DNA from: Komagataella phaffii GS115
Taxonomy: Eukaryota > Ascomycota > Pichiomycetes > Pichiales > Pichiaceae
Assembly: GCF_000027005.1 (NCBI RefSeq)
Contig: NC_012963.1
Span: 558,001-622,000, forward strand
Length of the DNA: 64,000 nucleotides
Reading direction: 5' to 3'
The notes beneath the pieces were generated by a model. The model was given only the letters and a program-made list of their open reading frames with translations, made no database searches and had not been told where the DNA came from. Position numbers and translations under genes: made by a program. Below are positions 9,585 to 20,771 of the stretch, piece by piece; the stretch's first letter is position 1; the number at the start of each line of letters is the position of its first letter.

Positions 9585-11822
9585 TCATACCTGAAAGTTG
9601 TCAAGTTCAAGAAAATTCTTATCAATCCAATCGCAACCCGTATCTGAATAGGCCGAATCTGGCGAGGGAAAATATATGGGGCTGATTAGTCGGTCGAACC
9701 CTGAGGTCATTTCTTGATGGAATTCTGAATCCTGAACAGGCTGCACCATTTGTGACTGAAAGTGGCTAGCGCTTATCGAGTTTGAAGTTAATGAGGTAGA
9801 TTGAGGGATTGAATTTGTTGTCATAGCAGTTCTTGGCCTGCTACTGTCCAATAATTGTGAACTGCTTCCAGTCGATATACTATTCTCCAATGAAACTGGA
9901 AGTTGTCGGTTTGACGTTCTATTAAGCTTGATGAATGTTGGGTCGATGGTGGCAGATAATGCAGGAGAAACCTTTGCAATCGTTTCCTTGATGTGATTAG
10001 CCAACTTCGATGACAGTGACCAGTGTGTCGAAATTGAGTATATACCACCTAATTCCAACTTGATATATTCCACGTAAATAGAAAGCTCAGATACATCAAA
10101 ACTCTTGACAATATCCTCTAGATCAAAATCTTCATTTTCCTCAAAATATTTGATACTTGACTCAACCCAAGCGTAAGCACTCAAATGAATCAAGCATGCG
10201 AATGCTAATGAACAGGCATAAAATGGTGTTCTCTTGCGGATATTAGATGGGGAAGTGTCCAGTAGTGTCTTAGCAATAGAATTTGCGCTCTCTATGGTTT
10301 TTCTGGTTTCAATGATTTTCCTAGAGTCAAATTCCAGTTTCCGTGCAAACTTTTTACCATCTTTGTAGCTTGATCGTGTGTCGCAGTTAAGTTCAACTTC
10401 TGGTCGCCAAAGATATGAAAATGGTCTGTGAGTGAAAATTCTGGCATAATTGAACAACATCATGGCCTGATGAATACCCTCATTAACAAATCCAGATCTG
10501 TTTATCAGGTACGGAGTTTCAAATAGTTCTGGGTTCTCCAGCTGCATCTCCCAATTGCCAATAGCAGCTTTCATTTTAGTGAGATGAGAATCTATCTCTT
10601 TATCTTCTTGCAAAGCCACGTTCAGCCTGATTGCATCGTTGACAAGTTTACAGGCTCTTGAACGTGACTTATAGTCAAATTGCTCAAGACGAGGCTGCGT
10701 AGGCCATTGTATCAATGCGTGAATCATGGTTAACCTGGAGATAGAAACCCCATTAGCTGTGCCACTGATGGTATCAAAGAAATAACATTCCCAGAATGTC
10801 CGCCTTATCGTTTCAATGAGAACATCTTTATTGATATGTGAGGTCCGTGGAGTTGAAACAATAGTCTCCACAACTTGGTGATTTCCATCTTCTGGGTTCA
10901 CCGGGAATTCATTGATATCCACCTTCATTGAGCCTATCAAGTTTGAATCATCTAGATAGTTAAGTTGAAGTTCCAAGCAAAGGTCAACGAGATTTTTTCT
11001 CAACATAGCACTCAAGTCGTGCAAGCTTGAAATGTGGGCAACCATTGACAACAATAACAACGTTTGTAGAGTTACGAAATCTTTCCCAATTTGTTTCACG
11101 TAGTTCAAAATTCTCAACACAGTAAAATTGACACTCTCAGAGTCTTTGGCGTATATGGTAGTAGCTTGACCATCTCCGATCAATTTCATGGCTAATATCA
11201 AATCATAATTGTTGGGTATACTATTGAGATAATCCGTGATCTCAACGCGATGAGGTAAGAATGGATGAACATCATGGAATAAAGTGTAATAGTTGTCGAT
11301 AATTTTCTCTAGATCCAGATCCTCAATCATGCTAGAAGGAATCGTTATTGGCTCCGTAAAAGATCTTTTGTGTCTGGGGGGCTTATCTGTGAACAACACC
11401 TGATTGACGTCTATAGCTTGTTTACCATTGAAAGTGGGATGTAGCGTATCTGATTGACTCATACACGATGGTATTTCGTCAGTTGAGTGGTTCAAACAGT
11501 CCTTATCACAAGTTAGGCTAGCCGCTTTACCAAAATTCAACGAGCCATCTGGGTTTTTTGTGCAAGGAAGACGCATCAAATCATCCAATTGCTGTTTCTC
11601 CAGATCAGGCAGTCGATGGGAAGAATCTGAATCGTCTTTGTTGAATCTGCTGACTCCCTTTTTACGGCTTCCACCTCTGTTACTTTTAACATAGATGCAT
11701 TCGGCTTCCTCATCCACACATCTTCCGCAAACAGGTTGTTGACCATCACACTTCATGTGCCTTCCACGACACCTCAGACATGCTTTACTAACATGCTTTA
11801 GTTTCTTTCTTGTATTGTCCAT
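9585..11822 (-). CDS. Zn(II)2Cys6 fungal transcription factor, target unknown
   Basis: The 745-residue protein starts with a zinc binuclear cluster of spacing C15-x2-C18-x6-C25-x6-C32-x2-C35-x6-C42, followed by the basic linker SNRGGSRKKG. Such proteins bind CGG-containing DNA. A fungal-specific middle homology region follows from about residue 180 (YYTLFHDVHPFLPHR) to about 560. The C-terminal 150 residues are rich in Ser, Thr and Gln and may activate transcription. I cannot assign it to a named regulator. The start is the first ATG of the frame, at 11822; the open frame above it has no ATG, only a GTG. Neighbours give no hint of targets. Confidence 0.88.
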   Translation of the reverse strand: MDNTRKKLKHVSKACLRCRGRHMKCDGQQPVCGRCVDEEAECIYVKSNRGGSRKKGVSRFNKDDSDSSHRLPDLEKQQLDDLMRLPCTKNPDGSLNFGKAASLTCDKDCLNHSTDEIPSCMSQSDTLHPTFNGKQAIDVNQVLFTDKPPRHKRSFTEPITIPSSMIEDLDLEKIIDNYYTLFHDVHPFLPHRVEITDYLNSIPNNYDLILAMKLIGDGQATTIYAKDSESVNFTVLRILNYVKQIGKDFVTLQTLLLLSMVAHISSLHDLSAMLRKNLVDLCLELQLNYLDDSNLIGSMKVDINEFPVNPEDGNHQVVETIVSTPRTSHINKDVLIETIRRTFWECYFFDTISGTANGVSISRLTMIHALIQWPTQPRLEQFDYKSRSRACKLVNDAIRLNVALQEDKEIDSHLTKMKAAIGNWEMQLENPELFETPYLINRSGFVNEGIHQAMMLFNYARIFTHRPFSYLWRPEVELNCDTRSSYKDGKKFARKLEFDSRKIIETRKTIESANSIAKTLLDTSPSNIRKRTPFYACSLAFACLIHLSAYAWVESSIKYFEENEDFDLEDIVKSFDVSELSIYVEYIKLELGGIYSISTHWSLSSKLANHIKETIAKVSPALSATIDPTFIKLNRTSNRQLPVSLENSISTGSSSQLLDSSRPRTAMTTNSIPQSTSLTSNSISASHFQSQMVQPVQDSEFHQEMTSGFDRLISPIYFPSPDSAYSDTGCDWIDKNFLELDNFQV

Positions 11823-12346
11823 GGTCCATCCACGGGTCGTTTGGAGGTTCTGGTATAAAAACAGGTGAGAAGGCCCAGGTTTATTTAGTCTTTTGAGTAA
11901 ATTCAAAGGGACGTCTAGGCGGAGCCGCACGTCAAGCGGGTGCTACTTACTGCGCAAAATCTCAAAATACAAACCCCGACCATGGATACCAGGAGACAAG
12001 ATGATGTGATTCTACGCAAGATGTTCTAAATTATTCGAACTTTAAATTCTAGAAACCAGGCAGCCAGTTGATTACCAGGTTGACCTGGAGCAACTGTAAT
12101 CACTTGAGCCCCAAACAACTAAACTCTAACTGGTACCAACGAATTCTTACTGAAAATCAGTGACTTCATACGTAACTAATCAAAGCCCTATTGCCATCAG
12201 ACATCCATGTACGTGAGAGGAGGAAAAAGTGGGTTAACCAGTAAGAGATATGTAATAAGTAATTAAATGATATATGTATGCATAACGCCAATTAATGCGC
12301 CCATCCTTGAGATTGTAATAGTTGTAATATTGCTCCACATTGTAAC
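11823..12346. promoter_or_regulatory. Promoter region of the zinc-cluster gene and 3' end of the next gene
   Basis: About 524 bp lie between the zinc-cluster start and the stop of the next minus-strand gene. The part at 12240-12340 is AT-rich, as expected for a 3' end. I see no RNA gene, repeat or ORF. Confidence 0.4.
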
Positions 12347-13142
12347 TCAGGTACCATATAGAAACGCATATAATGTTGACTGTTGTTGGATGAATTGAAG
12401 GAGATTCTCCGTCTTCTTGGAAATGCCTCCTCTTCGAGCATCTGGCTGCTGTTTCCTAGTGCTGTTCAATCCTTTCTTTCTAAGAGCGAGATAATAAGTA
12501 GCATAGAGTGATATCTCCTCAATTATTGGCTGTAATGCATTGTCCATTTCTTTGATTACTGTTTTCACCAAAATGATATGCTCTGGTGTTAGGACGTCGG
12601 GAAAGTTCTGATAAAGATACTCCAAAGACTCCTCTTCAGAGTTTGAAAATGTGGAGTTTGGTTCAAGTTCTCTCTTGAAAACCACCTTTACAGGCGAATT
12701 CATGAGTTCAATATCTGATTCAGAATCTGATTCTTTTGGCGAATCGGAAGATTGTTGAACGTCTGAATGGTCCGTGAAAGCTGTAAGATCGGGCGATTGA
12801 GGTTTATTTCTTAATTTACGCCCGCAATGTGGATCTGTTCCTGATTTACTAATACAACCCTCTTTGGAAACAACAACTTTTACAGGCCGTTGAAATTTAA
12901 GAGGCTCTTCAATAAAATCTTCAATAATGACACCTGGAAAGTCATTTTCATCAACTTCAATTCTTGGCTCTTCTATTGTCGTCTCCGCTTCATCCACTGT
13001 TCCTGATTTACTATCAGCATTCTTCCAAAAGTTCAATGTATCCTTGAAACAATTCCCGGACATGTTCGATACGATCCTGTTGACTTTCTACCATTCTTTC
13101 ATAACTTATGATATCAATAGGGCAATGTGACTGATCAGACAT
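12347..13142 (-). CDS. Unrecognised acidic protein split over two frames (candidate +1 frameshift)
   Basis: I do not recognise this gene. An ATG at 13142, only 11 bp after the POB3 stop, opens a 42-residue frame with an amphipathic helix (ERMVESQQDRIEHVRELF) that ends in TGA at 13014-13016. The +1 frame continues to 12347. It has its own ATG at 13063 and would give 238 residues from there. Joining the two at TGC TGA T gives about 264 residues. The second frame is acidic, with a VIIEDF patch, two similar segments (RPVKVVVSKE and SPVKVVFKRE) and a helical C-terminal third (YLYQNFPDVLTPEHIILVK onwards). It could be one frameshifted gene, or a gene starting at 13063 with an overlapping upstream ORF. 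No antizyme domain is visible. Confidence 0.55.
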
Positions 13143-13152
13143 TGTGTCATAA

Positions 13153-14883
<1,731 letters not shown>

Positions 14884-14960
14884 TCATTTTCAGTCCGACC
14901 ACCTCTGGTGGAAATTAAATTCGCGTGGAATATATCATCGTCAACACCAACACCTCAAAC

Positions 14961-16425
14961 ATGTCCCACGAAGGAGAAGAAGAGCTTTTGGATTACTCCG
15001 ATTCCGAAGAAATCGCCGTTGCTCCATCCGGAACAACCACTGCTGACAAGGAAGCTGGAGAAGATGGAAAAGAAGCCAACAAAAAGGGTTCTTACGTTGG
15101 AGTTCACGCCACCGGATTCCAGGACTTCTTGTTGAGACCAGAGTTAACCAGAGCTATCAGAGACTGTGGTTTTGAGCATCCTTCCGAAGGTTAGTATAGT
15201 TGCTAGAAAAAAAAAATCAATGGAATATTTTGGAAGCTGTGCTTTTGGAGACTTAAGAAATCCATGCCAATTCATTCTAAAATTGTGAAATTTCATTCCC
15301 TTCCAGTCATGAAAGATTCGTTTTTACTAACCACCACTTCAAGTCCAACAGGTGTGTATCCCTCAATCCATCCTGGGTAACGACGTTCTATGTCAAGCCA
15401 AGTCTGGTTTGGGTAAGACTGCTGTTTTCGTATTATCGACTTTGCAGCAATTGGACCCTTCTCCAGGCGAAGTATCCGTTTTGGTTATCTGTAACACAAG
15501 GGAACTGGCCTACCAAATTAAGAATGAATATGCTCGTTTCTCCAAGTATATGCCTGAGGTCAAAACTGAGGTCTTTTACGGAGGAACCCAGATTGCCAAG
15601 GACGAAGAAATTCTCAAAAACAAGGACACTTGCCCTCACATTGTAGTAGCTACTCCTGGTAGATTGAACGCCTTAGTTCGAGACAAGGTGATGAACGTCA
15701 AGAACGTCAAAAACTTTGTTATCGACGAGTGTGACAAGGTTCTAGAGAACCTGAGCATGAGAAGAGATGTTCAGTCTATTTTCCGTGAGACTCCTTTCCA
15801 GAAGCAAGTTATGATGTTTTCTGCTACTCTTTCAACTGAGATGAGAAAGATCTGTAAAAAGTTCATGCAGAACCCTCTAGAAATCTATGTTGACAACGAA
15901 GCCAAGTTAACTTTGCACGGTCTTCAACAGTACTATATCAAGCTGACCGAGGCTGATAAGAATAGAAAATTGAGTGAGCTGTTGGATTCTCTGGACTTCA
16001 ACCAGGTCATAATCTTTGTTAAGAGTGTCAAGAGAGCAGAATACTTGAACCGTTTGTTAAATGAGAACAATTTCCCTTCTATCTCCATCCATTCTGGTTT
16101 GCCTCAACAGGAACGTATTGAACGTTACAAGTCGTTCAAAGAGTTCAACAAGCGTATTTGTGTTGCCACTGACGTCTTGGGTAGAGGTATCGATGTTGAG
16201 AGAATTAATCTGGCCATCAATTACGATCTGCCAAACGAATCTGCTCAGTATCTGCACAGAGTTGGTAGAGCTGGTAGATTCGGTACCAAGGGTCTTGCCA
16301 TTTCCTTCATCTCTTCTGATGAAGATAACACCATTTTGGAACAAATTCAAGACAGATTCGACGTCAAGATTGCTGAATTTCCAGCTGAGGGTGTTGATGC
16401 TTCTACTTATATGTCTACTGCTTAG
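14961..16425 (+). CDS. SUB2: DEAD-box RNA helicase Sub2 (UAP56), one intron
   Basis: Sub2 is the spliceosomal and TREX-complex ATPase that couples splicing to mRNA export. Exon 1 is 14961-15189 and exon 2 is 15344-16425, together 436 residues. The intron (15190-15343, 154 nt) starts GTTAGT, has TACTAAC at 15325-15331 and ends TTCAAG. It splits the codon after HPSE, so that conserved [11 protein letters not shown] is formed. Helicase motifs are present: AKSGLGKT, the DECD box in [14 protein letters not shown] in FSATLS, and [10 protein letters not shown]. The N-terminus [10 protein letters not shown] is that of the family; the frame above it opens with GTG only. Two conserved leucines in [10 protein letters not shown] are encoded by CTG. 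Confidence 0.97.
15190..15343 (+). other. SUB2: SUB2 intron
   Basis: The donor is GTTAGT, the branch site is TACTAAC with its adenosine at 15330, and the acceptor is CAAG at 15343. The branch point is 13 nt from the 3' splice site. Splicing restores the conserved reading frame. Confidence 0.93.
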
Positions 16426-16515
16426 TTGTACGAGCAATTGAAGGAAAAAAGTAAGACAGGAAAAATGAATTATTAGTATTTAAAAGTCTAGTATTTTATA
16501 GTACAGTTTGTATTA

Positions 16516-17778
16516 TTAATACGCTTTGAAACTGCATCGTTCTTGTAGGTAATTCAGTCCCTTTTCGAAGTATTCCTGTTTTGATATTTTCACCTTGTCG
16601 AACCCTCCTTTCTTAACAAATATTTGCCCCGACTTCCAGCTGTAGGTGAGGGACTTATTCTTGTCATCTTCATCATCTAGTTTCAAAACATATGTTTCAG
16701 GGATTTCCTTGCGCAGTTCCATGAAGAGGCGGTGCTTAAATCCTGGAATGTCAAAGTTTCCTCCAACACATTTGATGTTTGCCATTAGTAGTGGTCTTGC
16801 CAGTTTTGGACAATTAGCTAAGGATTCCAGAATCGTCTTAATTATTCCGGACTTGTTGTTGATATTAGCTAACTCAGGGTAAAAAAAAGTTTCTGGAACG
16901 GCAAACCGTTCATCATATAATCGTAATAGTTGGACGTCAGAGTCCAACTTGGCAGTGGTATCCTGTAACACGTAGCCTGTTGTGGTTGTTTTAAAATCAG
17001 GGAGAACATAATCCAGTACAACGTTACCCATTGATTTGTTTTGGGCATCAAAATCGTGTCTCCTAATGGGATCTTTGACTAATGAACGCAGTTGACTAAC
17101 CTTCTTCAGACTCTGGTCATAATCCGTTGCTACGTAACTCGTTTTTTCCTTGATATTGTTGACCAAAATTGTTTCATCCATGACATTGTAGTACCTAAAA
17201 GAAATCAATTCTTTCAAATAACCGGTTAAAAATTTTCCACCAATGCTCATCTTCTTAACTCCTTTCCAATAGACACAGCCATTGATGACAGGGATAACCC
17301 AGGTGCATTCAAACCCGCTATCCACAACCAGTTGAAAAGGAATGTAATCATTATTTGGCACGTCATTATTCCAAGGTACCAGGGCCGCATTTGTGGTTCT
17401 GTAATAGCTTTTGAATCCATATTCTTCGAACACAATTTGATCTGTATTACTCGATAAAACGGGAAAACTAAAAGGAGTCTCTGTGTACAGCAGCTCAGTT
17501 TCATTAAAGTTGATATCATTGTGTCCATTGACTAGTTCATTAAATCCTTCATCCCATATTAACTTTTGTAAGTACCAGGAAGTCAACTGACCCTGTTCTA
17601 ATGGTCTTCGTATTATCAATTGCGAGACATCAGTAAGCCTATTAAGTTCGTTCGCCAGGTGCAATTTTCGGTCTCTTGACCGACAAATACAATTTTGTAC
17701 GATCAATGGATTCTCGTCAGAGGCGTACCCCATCTTGACCGTATTAGATCCATTATCTATGATCAACGTACTATCCAT
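16516..17778 (-). CDS. ARP6: Actin-related protein Arp6 (SWR1 complex)
   Basis: The 420-residue product has an actin fold: LIIDNGSNTVKMGYASDENP at the N-terminus, a second phosphate-loop-like segment LVVDSGFECTWVIPVINGC and IGGKFLTGYLKELISFRYYNVMDE in outline. The last is characteristic of Arp6. Arp6 with Swc6 recruits Swc2/Swc3 in the SWR1 remodeller that deposits histone H2A.Z. The gene converges with SUB2, with 90 bp between stops, and its start is about 120 bp above the VTC5 stop on the same strand. Confidence 0.92.
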   Translation of the reverse strand: MDSTLIIDNGSNTVKMGYASDENPLIVQNCICRSRDRKLHLANELNRLTDVSQLIIRRPLEQGQLTSWYLQKLIWDEGFNELVNGHNDINFNETELLYTETPFSFPVLSSNTDQIVFEEYGFKSYYRTTNAALVPWNNDVPNNDYIPFQLVVDSGFECTWVIPVINGCVYWKGVKKMSIGGKFLTGYLKELISFRYYNVMDETILVNNIKEKTSYVATDYDQSLKKVSQLRSLVKDPIRRHDFDAQNKSMGNVVLDYVLPDFKTTTTGYVLQDTTAKLDSDVQLLRLYDERFAVPETFFYPELANINNKSGIIKTILESLANCPKLARPLLMANIKCVGGNFDIPGFKHRLFMELRKEIPETYVLKLDDEDDKNKSLTYSWKSGQIFVKKGGFDKVKISKQEYFEKGLNYLQERCSFKAY

Positions 17779-17899
17779 CTCTACTGCATATATATCGAAA
17801 TATATGTATGATCTTAGAGGAAATCTAAAAAATACTCGCGATCATATTATGTAATATACTAAATGAGGTTTAGAAGGGATCGGCATAGTATGTAAATGT

Positions 17900-20170
17900 C
17901 TAAATGATGAGGCAAATGGAAATTACTAGTAGTAAAACCAAGATGGTAAACCATGACCAAATTAATATCACATGTGAGATGGGAGGAAAGTTGTACCGCG
18001 ATAATAACAGAATTATCGAAAGAATACTCAATAGTAATCCAAATGACAGACCAATAACTATGATGACAGTGATGGGTACATTGTCTGGACTAATGAAAAT
18101 ATCCTTGAATGACGTAGAATCATTGGAGAGTAATAATGCTGTGATGATTCCAGCTACTGTTGAAATCAATAAAAATGAAAGTAAAAGGCTCACCATATAT
18201 AGGAAAGTGACAACTGTATCGTGATTATTGTGATTGACAAATTGAACTCTACTGGAGTTAGGATATGTTGCTTCCTCAGACGACTCGTCGTCAGAAGAGG
18301 AATAAAGTGTGGAAGAAGAAGCATGTGAATTTATGGACGAGTAATTGTTTTTTCGTTTTGGTGATTTCAATGTTAAGTTTTCATTTCCATCCGCCTCCTG
18401 AAATCCAAGATAAGAAAGGAATTTATGACTGACTTTCAAGAACTTGTTCACTCTCTTATCGTTCAAATTGAACAAGACACCTTGAGAATTTCTAGCATCT
18501 TCATAACCATTGCTGTACTGTTCGTTTGGATACGAATCTTCCACATCTGAGCCATAATCGAACTCATTCCAATATCTCTCTGCAGGTTCAGTGTTCTTGT
18601 TTAATAAAATACTCTTTGGGGGTTTGTCGTCCTGATAGATATCTAAGAAAACAGGTAGTTTTCTAATGTCCTGAACTGAATTCAATAGGCCAACCCAAGC
18701 ACCAAACAAAGATTGCAACTGTTGTTCGTCCAGAGTTTTGATTACTCTGTCACTTTCAAACTTATAGAGAATGTAGTTTGAAATGGAGAAATTGTTGTTG
18801 TTACCCACAAGCTTGTAGCATAAATGAGAATTGAGAATGGATTGTAATGTTTGACACCCTGACACGAGTGCGCTATCAGAATAATGCAATACCAAATCAA
18901 TGTACGGAAATTTGTTGGAATTTTCAGGGTCCAAACTATCAAAAACAATATTGCTAAGCAAAATTAGATAAATCACATTGCCGTTCAACTGAATTGGAAA
19001 ACGGACTGCGTCACACTCATACTTACTCCAAATTTTGAGATTGTTTTCTTTTATGTTCTTTAAGATAGCTATTGTTTGCTGGTTGAGTTTGCTCGACGAG
19101 TCCAATGACTTAATGACAGTGTCAACATCACCTTTGAGAAGAAGCGGTAAATGAGAAGAACTCAGCTTTCCAAATCTGATTAGTTTGAAACCACAACCGG
19201 GAAGGATGATGGATAGATCTCTACCATAATCAATTATCTTTGGAGAATGGTTGCAATTGAAATTGACGATTTGAGGGTTCTCCATATTATTGAGAAGGTA
19301 CACAGTGACATTCCCAGAATCTGGCTCCTGTATCGAAGAGAAGTTTTGGTACAGAGCTAGCCTGACCTCATTCAAATTGTCATTATGGATCCAGTAATGA
19401 GAACGCAAGGGACTATTTTGATAAGCCAACAGGTCAAACAGTTGCGTTTGGCTTGAAAACTCAGCATCTGACAGTGACACCATAGAACTTTTCTTGGTTA
19501 GCGAATGTGTTACCGGTTGTGTGTCAAATAGGGACTGCATGTGGTAATAAGTGTCGAAATCATTCAGATCAATATCTTGATTGAACAATCTCAACAACCG
19601 GGCCACTTGATTGGTCATCTTAGAAAGATCAACATTGAGGAAAGATTTAGAATCGTTAGTGAGACAGTCATAATACAGCTTATTAAGATAATCGTTTGAA
19701 AATTCGAACTTGCTGTGCTTCAAAAATTTCTTGAACAGCTTTTGAACTGCAATCTTTTGAAGCAGGATGAACCTGGAAAGATTGAATAAATCAGCAGATA
19801 ATTCATTTATCCTTTGACTGATGGCCAACATTTTCCTTGAGATCAGTCTTTGCGTCGACTCAGGTACGGTATTTCCTCGAGGTGGGAGGAGTTTCGAAAT
19901 TGACTCGAGGTTAGAAGTGAGTATTTCCAACCTTTTTGTTAACTCAAAGACCTTATTGTTGACAAACAGAGAGGCATAGTTAACCTGCTCCTTGAACACA
20001 TTATAAAGACGTTGTAATCTCCGTTTCTGAGACACTGGTAAAGTATCTACTGTATATGAGTTTTGGACGCTGGTGATTTCTTTCACTAACCTCTTGAGCT
20101 CGTTGTAATTAATATTATAGAGACGCCACTTCTGAATTGTACGTTTGTTGAATTCGACTCCAAATTTCAT
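17900..20170 (-). CDS. VTC5: SPX-domain membrane protein Vtc5 (VTC polyphosphate polymerase regulator)
   Basis: The 756-residue product begins MKFGVEFNKRTIQKWRLYNI, the start of an SPX domain that senses inositol pyrophosphates. The SPX part reaches about residue 200 and includes basic KKFLKHSKFEF. A middle domain with no clear tunnel residues follows. The C-terminus has three hydrophobic helices (about 660-690, 705-730, 735-756). This plan fits Vtc5, the accessory subunit that stimulates vacuolar polyphosphate synthesis. Vtc2-4 are alternatives, but the middle part is divergent and lacks an evident catalytic basic tunnel. The ATG at 20170 is chosen because the codon at 20200 is TTG. A CACGTGG element lies 191 bp upstream. 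Confidence 0.8.
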   Translation of the reverse strand: MKFGVEFNKRTIQKWRLYNINYNELKRLVKEITSVQNSYTVDTLPVSQKRRLQRLYNVFKEQVNYASLFVNNKVFELTKRLEILTSNLESISKLLPPRGNTVPESTQRLISRKMLAISQRINELSADLFNLSRFILLQKIAVQKLFKKFLKHSKFEFSNDYLNKLYYDCLTNDSKSFLNVDLSKMTNQVARLLRLFNQDIDLNDFDTYYHMQSLFDTQPVTHSLTKKSSMVSLSDAEFSSQTQLFDLLAYQNSPLRSHYWIHNDNLNEVRLALYQNFSSIQEPDSGNVTVYLLNNMENPQIVNFNCNHSPKIIDYGRDLSIILPGCGFKLIRFGKLSSSHLPLLLKGDVDTVIKSLDSSSKLNQQTIAILKNIKENNLKIWSKYECDAVRFPIQLNGNVIYLILLSNIVFDSLDPENSNKFPYIDLVLHYSDSALVSGCQTLQSILNSHLCYKLVGNNNNFSISNYILYKFESDRVIKTLDEQQLQSLFGAWVGLLNSVQDIRKLPVFLDIYQDDKPPKSILLNKNTEPAERYWNEFDYGSDVEDSYPNEQYSNGYEDARNSQGVLFNLNDKRVNKFLKVSHKFLSYLGFQEADGNENLTLKSPKRKNNYSSINSHASSSTLYSSSDDESSEEATYPNSSRVQFVNHNNHDTVVTFLYMVSLLLSFLLISTVAGIITALLLSNDSTSFKDIFISPDNVPITVIIVIGLSFGLLLSILSIILLLSRYNFPPISHVILIWSWFTILVLLLVISICLII

Positions 20171-20771
20171 TGTTTCCCAAAAGTAGTAGTCAGTAGACAA
20201 ATAGATACCGACACACGACTTTGAGTACTCAGGAAGTTGAGTTTCGACTAGAAGTAGTCTTTGGCTAACGGTTTTTTAAAGGGGATAATACAGGTCTTAT
20301 CATTTACTCTTAGTCGAGGGAAGATGCACCTCCGTAACAATAACTCGCGACCTCCGATTACACGTGGCTGCAATCCCGTATTAATTGATAATTTAGGAGT
20401 CGCATAAGGCAAATTAATCTGTCACACGACAGTGAAGAGTCAAACTTTCTGCCGATAGACAAAGAAAATAAGAAACGCCTTGACAATAGGTTTCAAACGT
20501 CCGATCGGAATTAAATAACTTGGGAGACAACGTAAAACCTGTTAGAGGCAAAAAACGCATGAAAAACGAAATGAAAATTTTGAGCTGTAGGCATTGAAAA
20601 AAATGCAGGAACGGCGACAGCATTTGACGTTGCAACCCGTATCCACTTTCACAAATTCGGGTATGTTACTTCCAACCGTTAAAATTTCAGCTTCTCAAGT
20701 AGAGTAGAGAGTAAGCATCCATCAAGTGCATCCAACCAAGGGAAATTCGGATTATGATCATGGCTCGTGAT
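20171..20771. promoter_or_regulatory. VTC5: VTC5 promoter region
   Basis: About 600 bp lie between the VTC5 start and the SLU7 stop, both on the minus strand. It contains CACGTGG at 20361 and no credible ORF. A donor-like GTATGT at 20661 has no convincing branch site or acceptor after it. I see no tRNA. Confidence 0.5.
20361..20367. promoter_or_regulatory. VTC5: Pho4-type E-box CACGTGG upstream of VTC5
   Basis: The heptamer CACGTGG lies 191 bp above the VTC5 start. In Saccharomyces the high-affinity Pho4 site is CACGTGGG or CACGTGTT-like, and VTC genes are phosphate-regulated. Binding here is inferred; Cbf1 binds a similar core. Confidence 0.45.

Noticed and set aside
13014..13142. Ornithine decarboxylase antizyme (OAZ1) as identity of the two-frame gene
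   Set aside because: The UGA and +1 frame fit, but the long frame lacks the antizyme C-terminal domain and is acidic and repetitive instead.
20602..20700. Possible small spliced gene with GTATGT donor at 20661
   Set aside because: No branch site and only a five-codon second exon; more likely chance.
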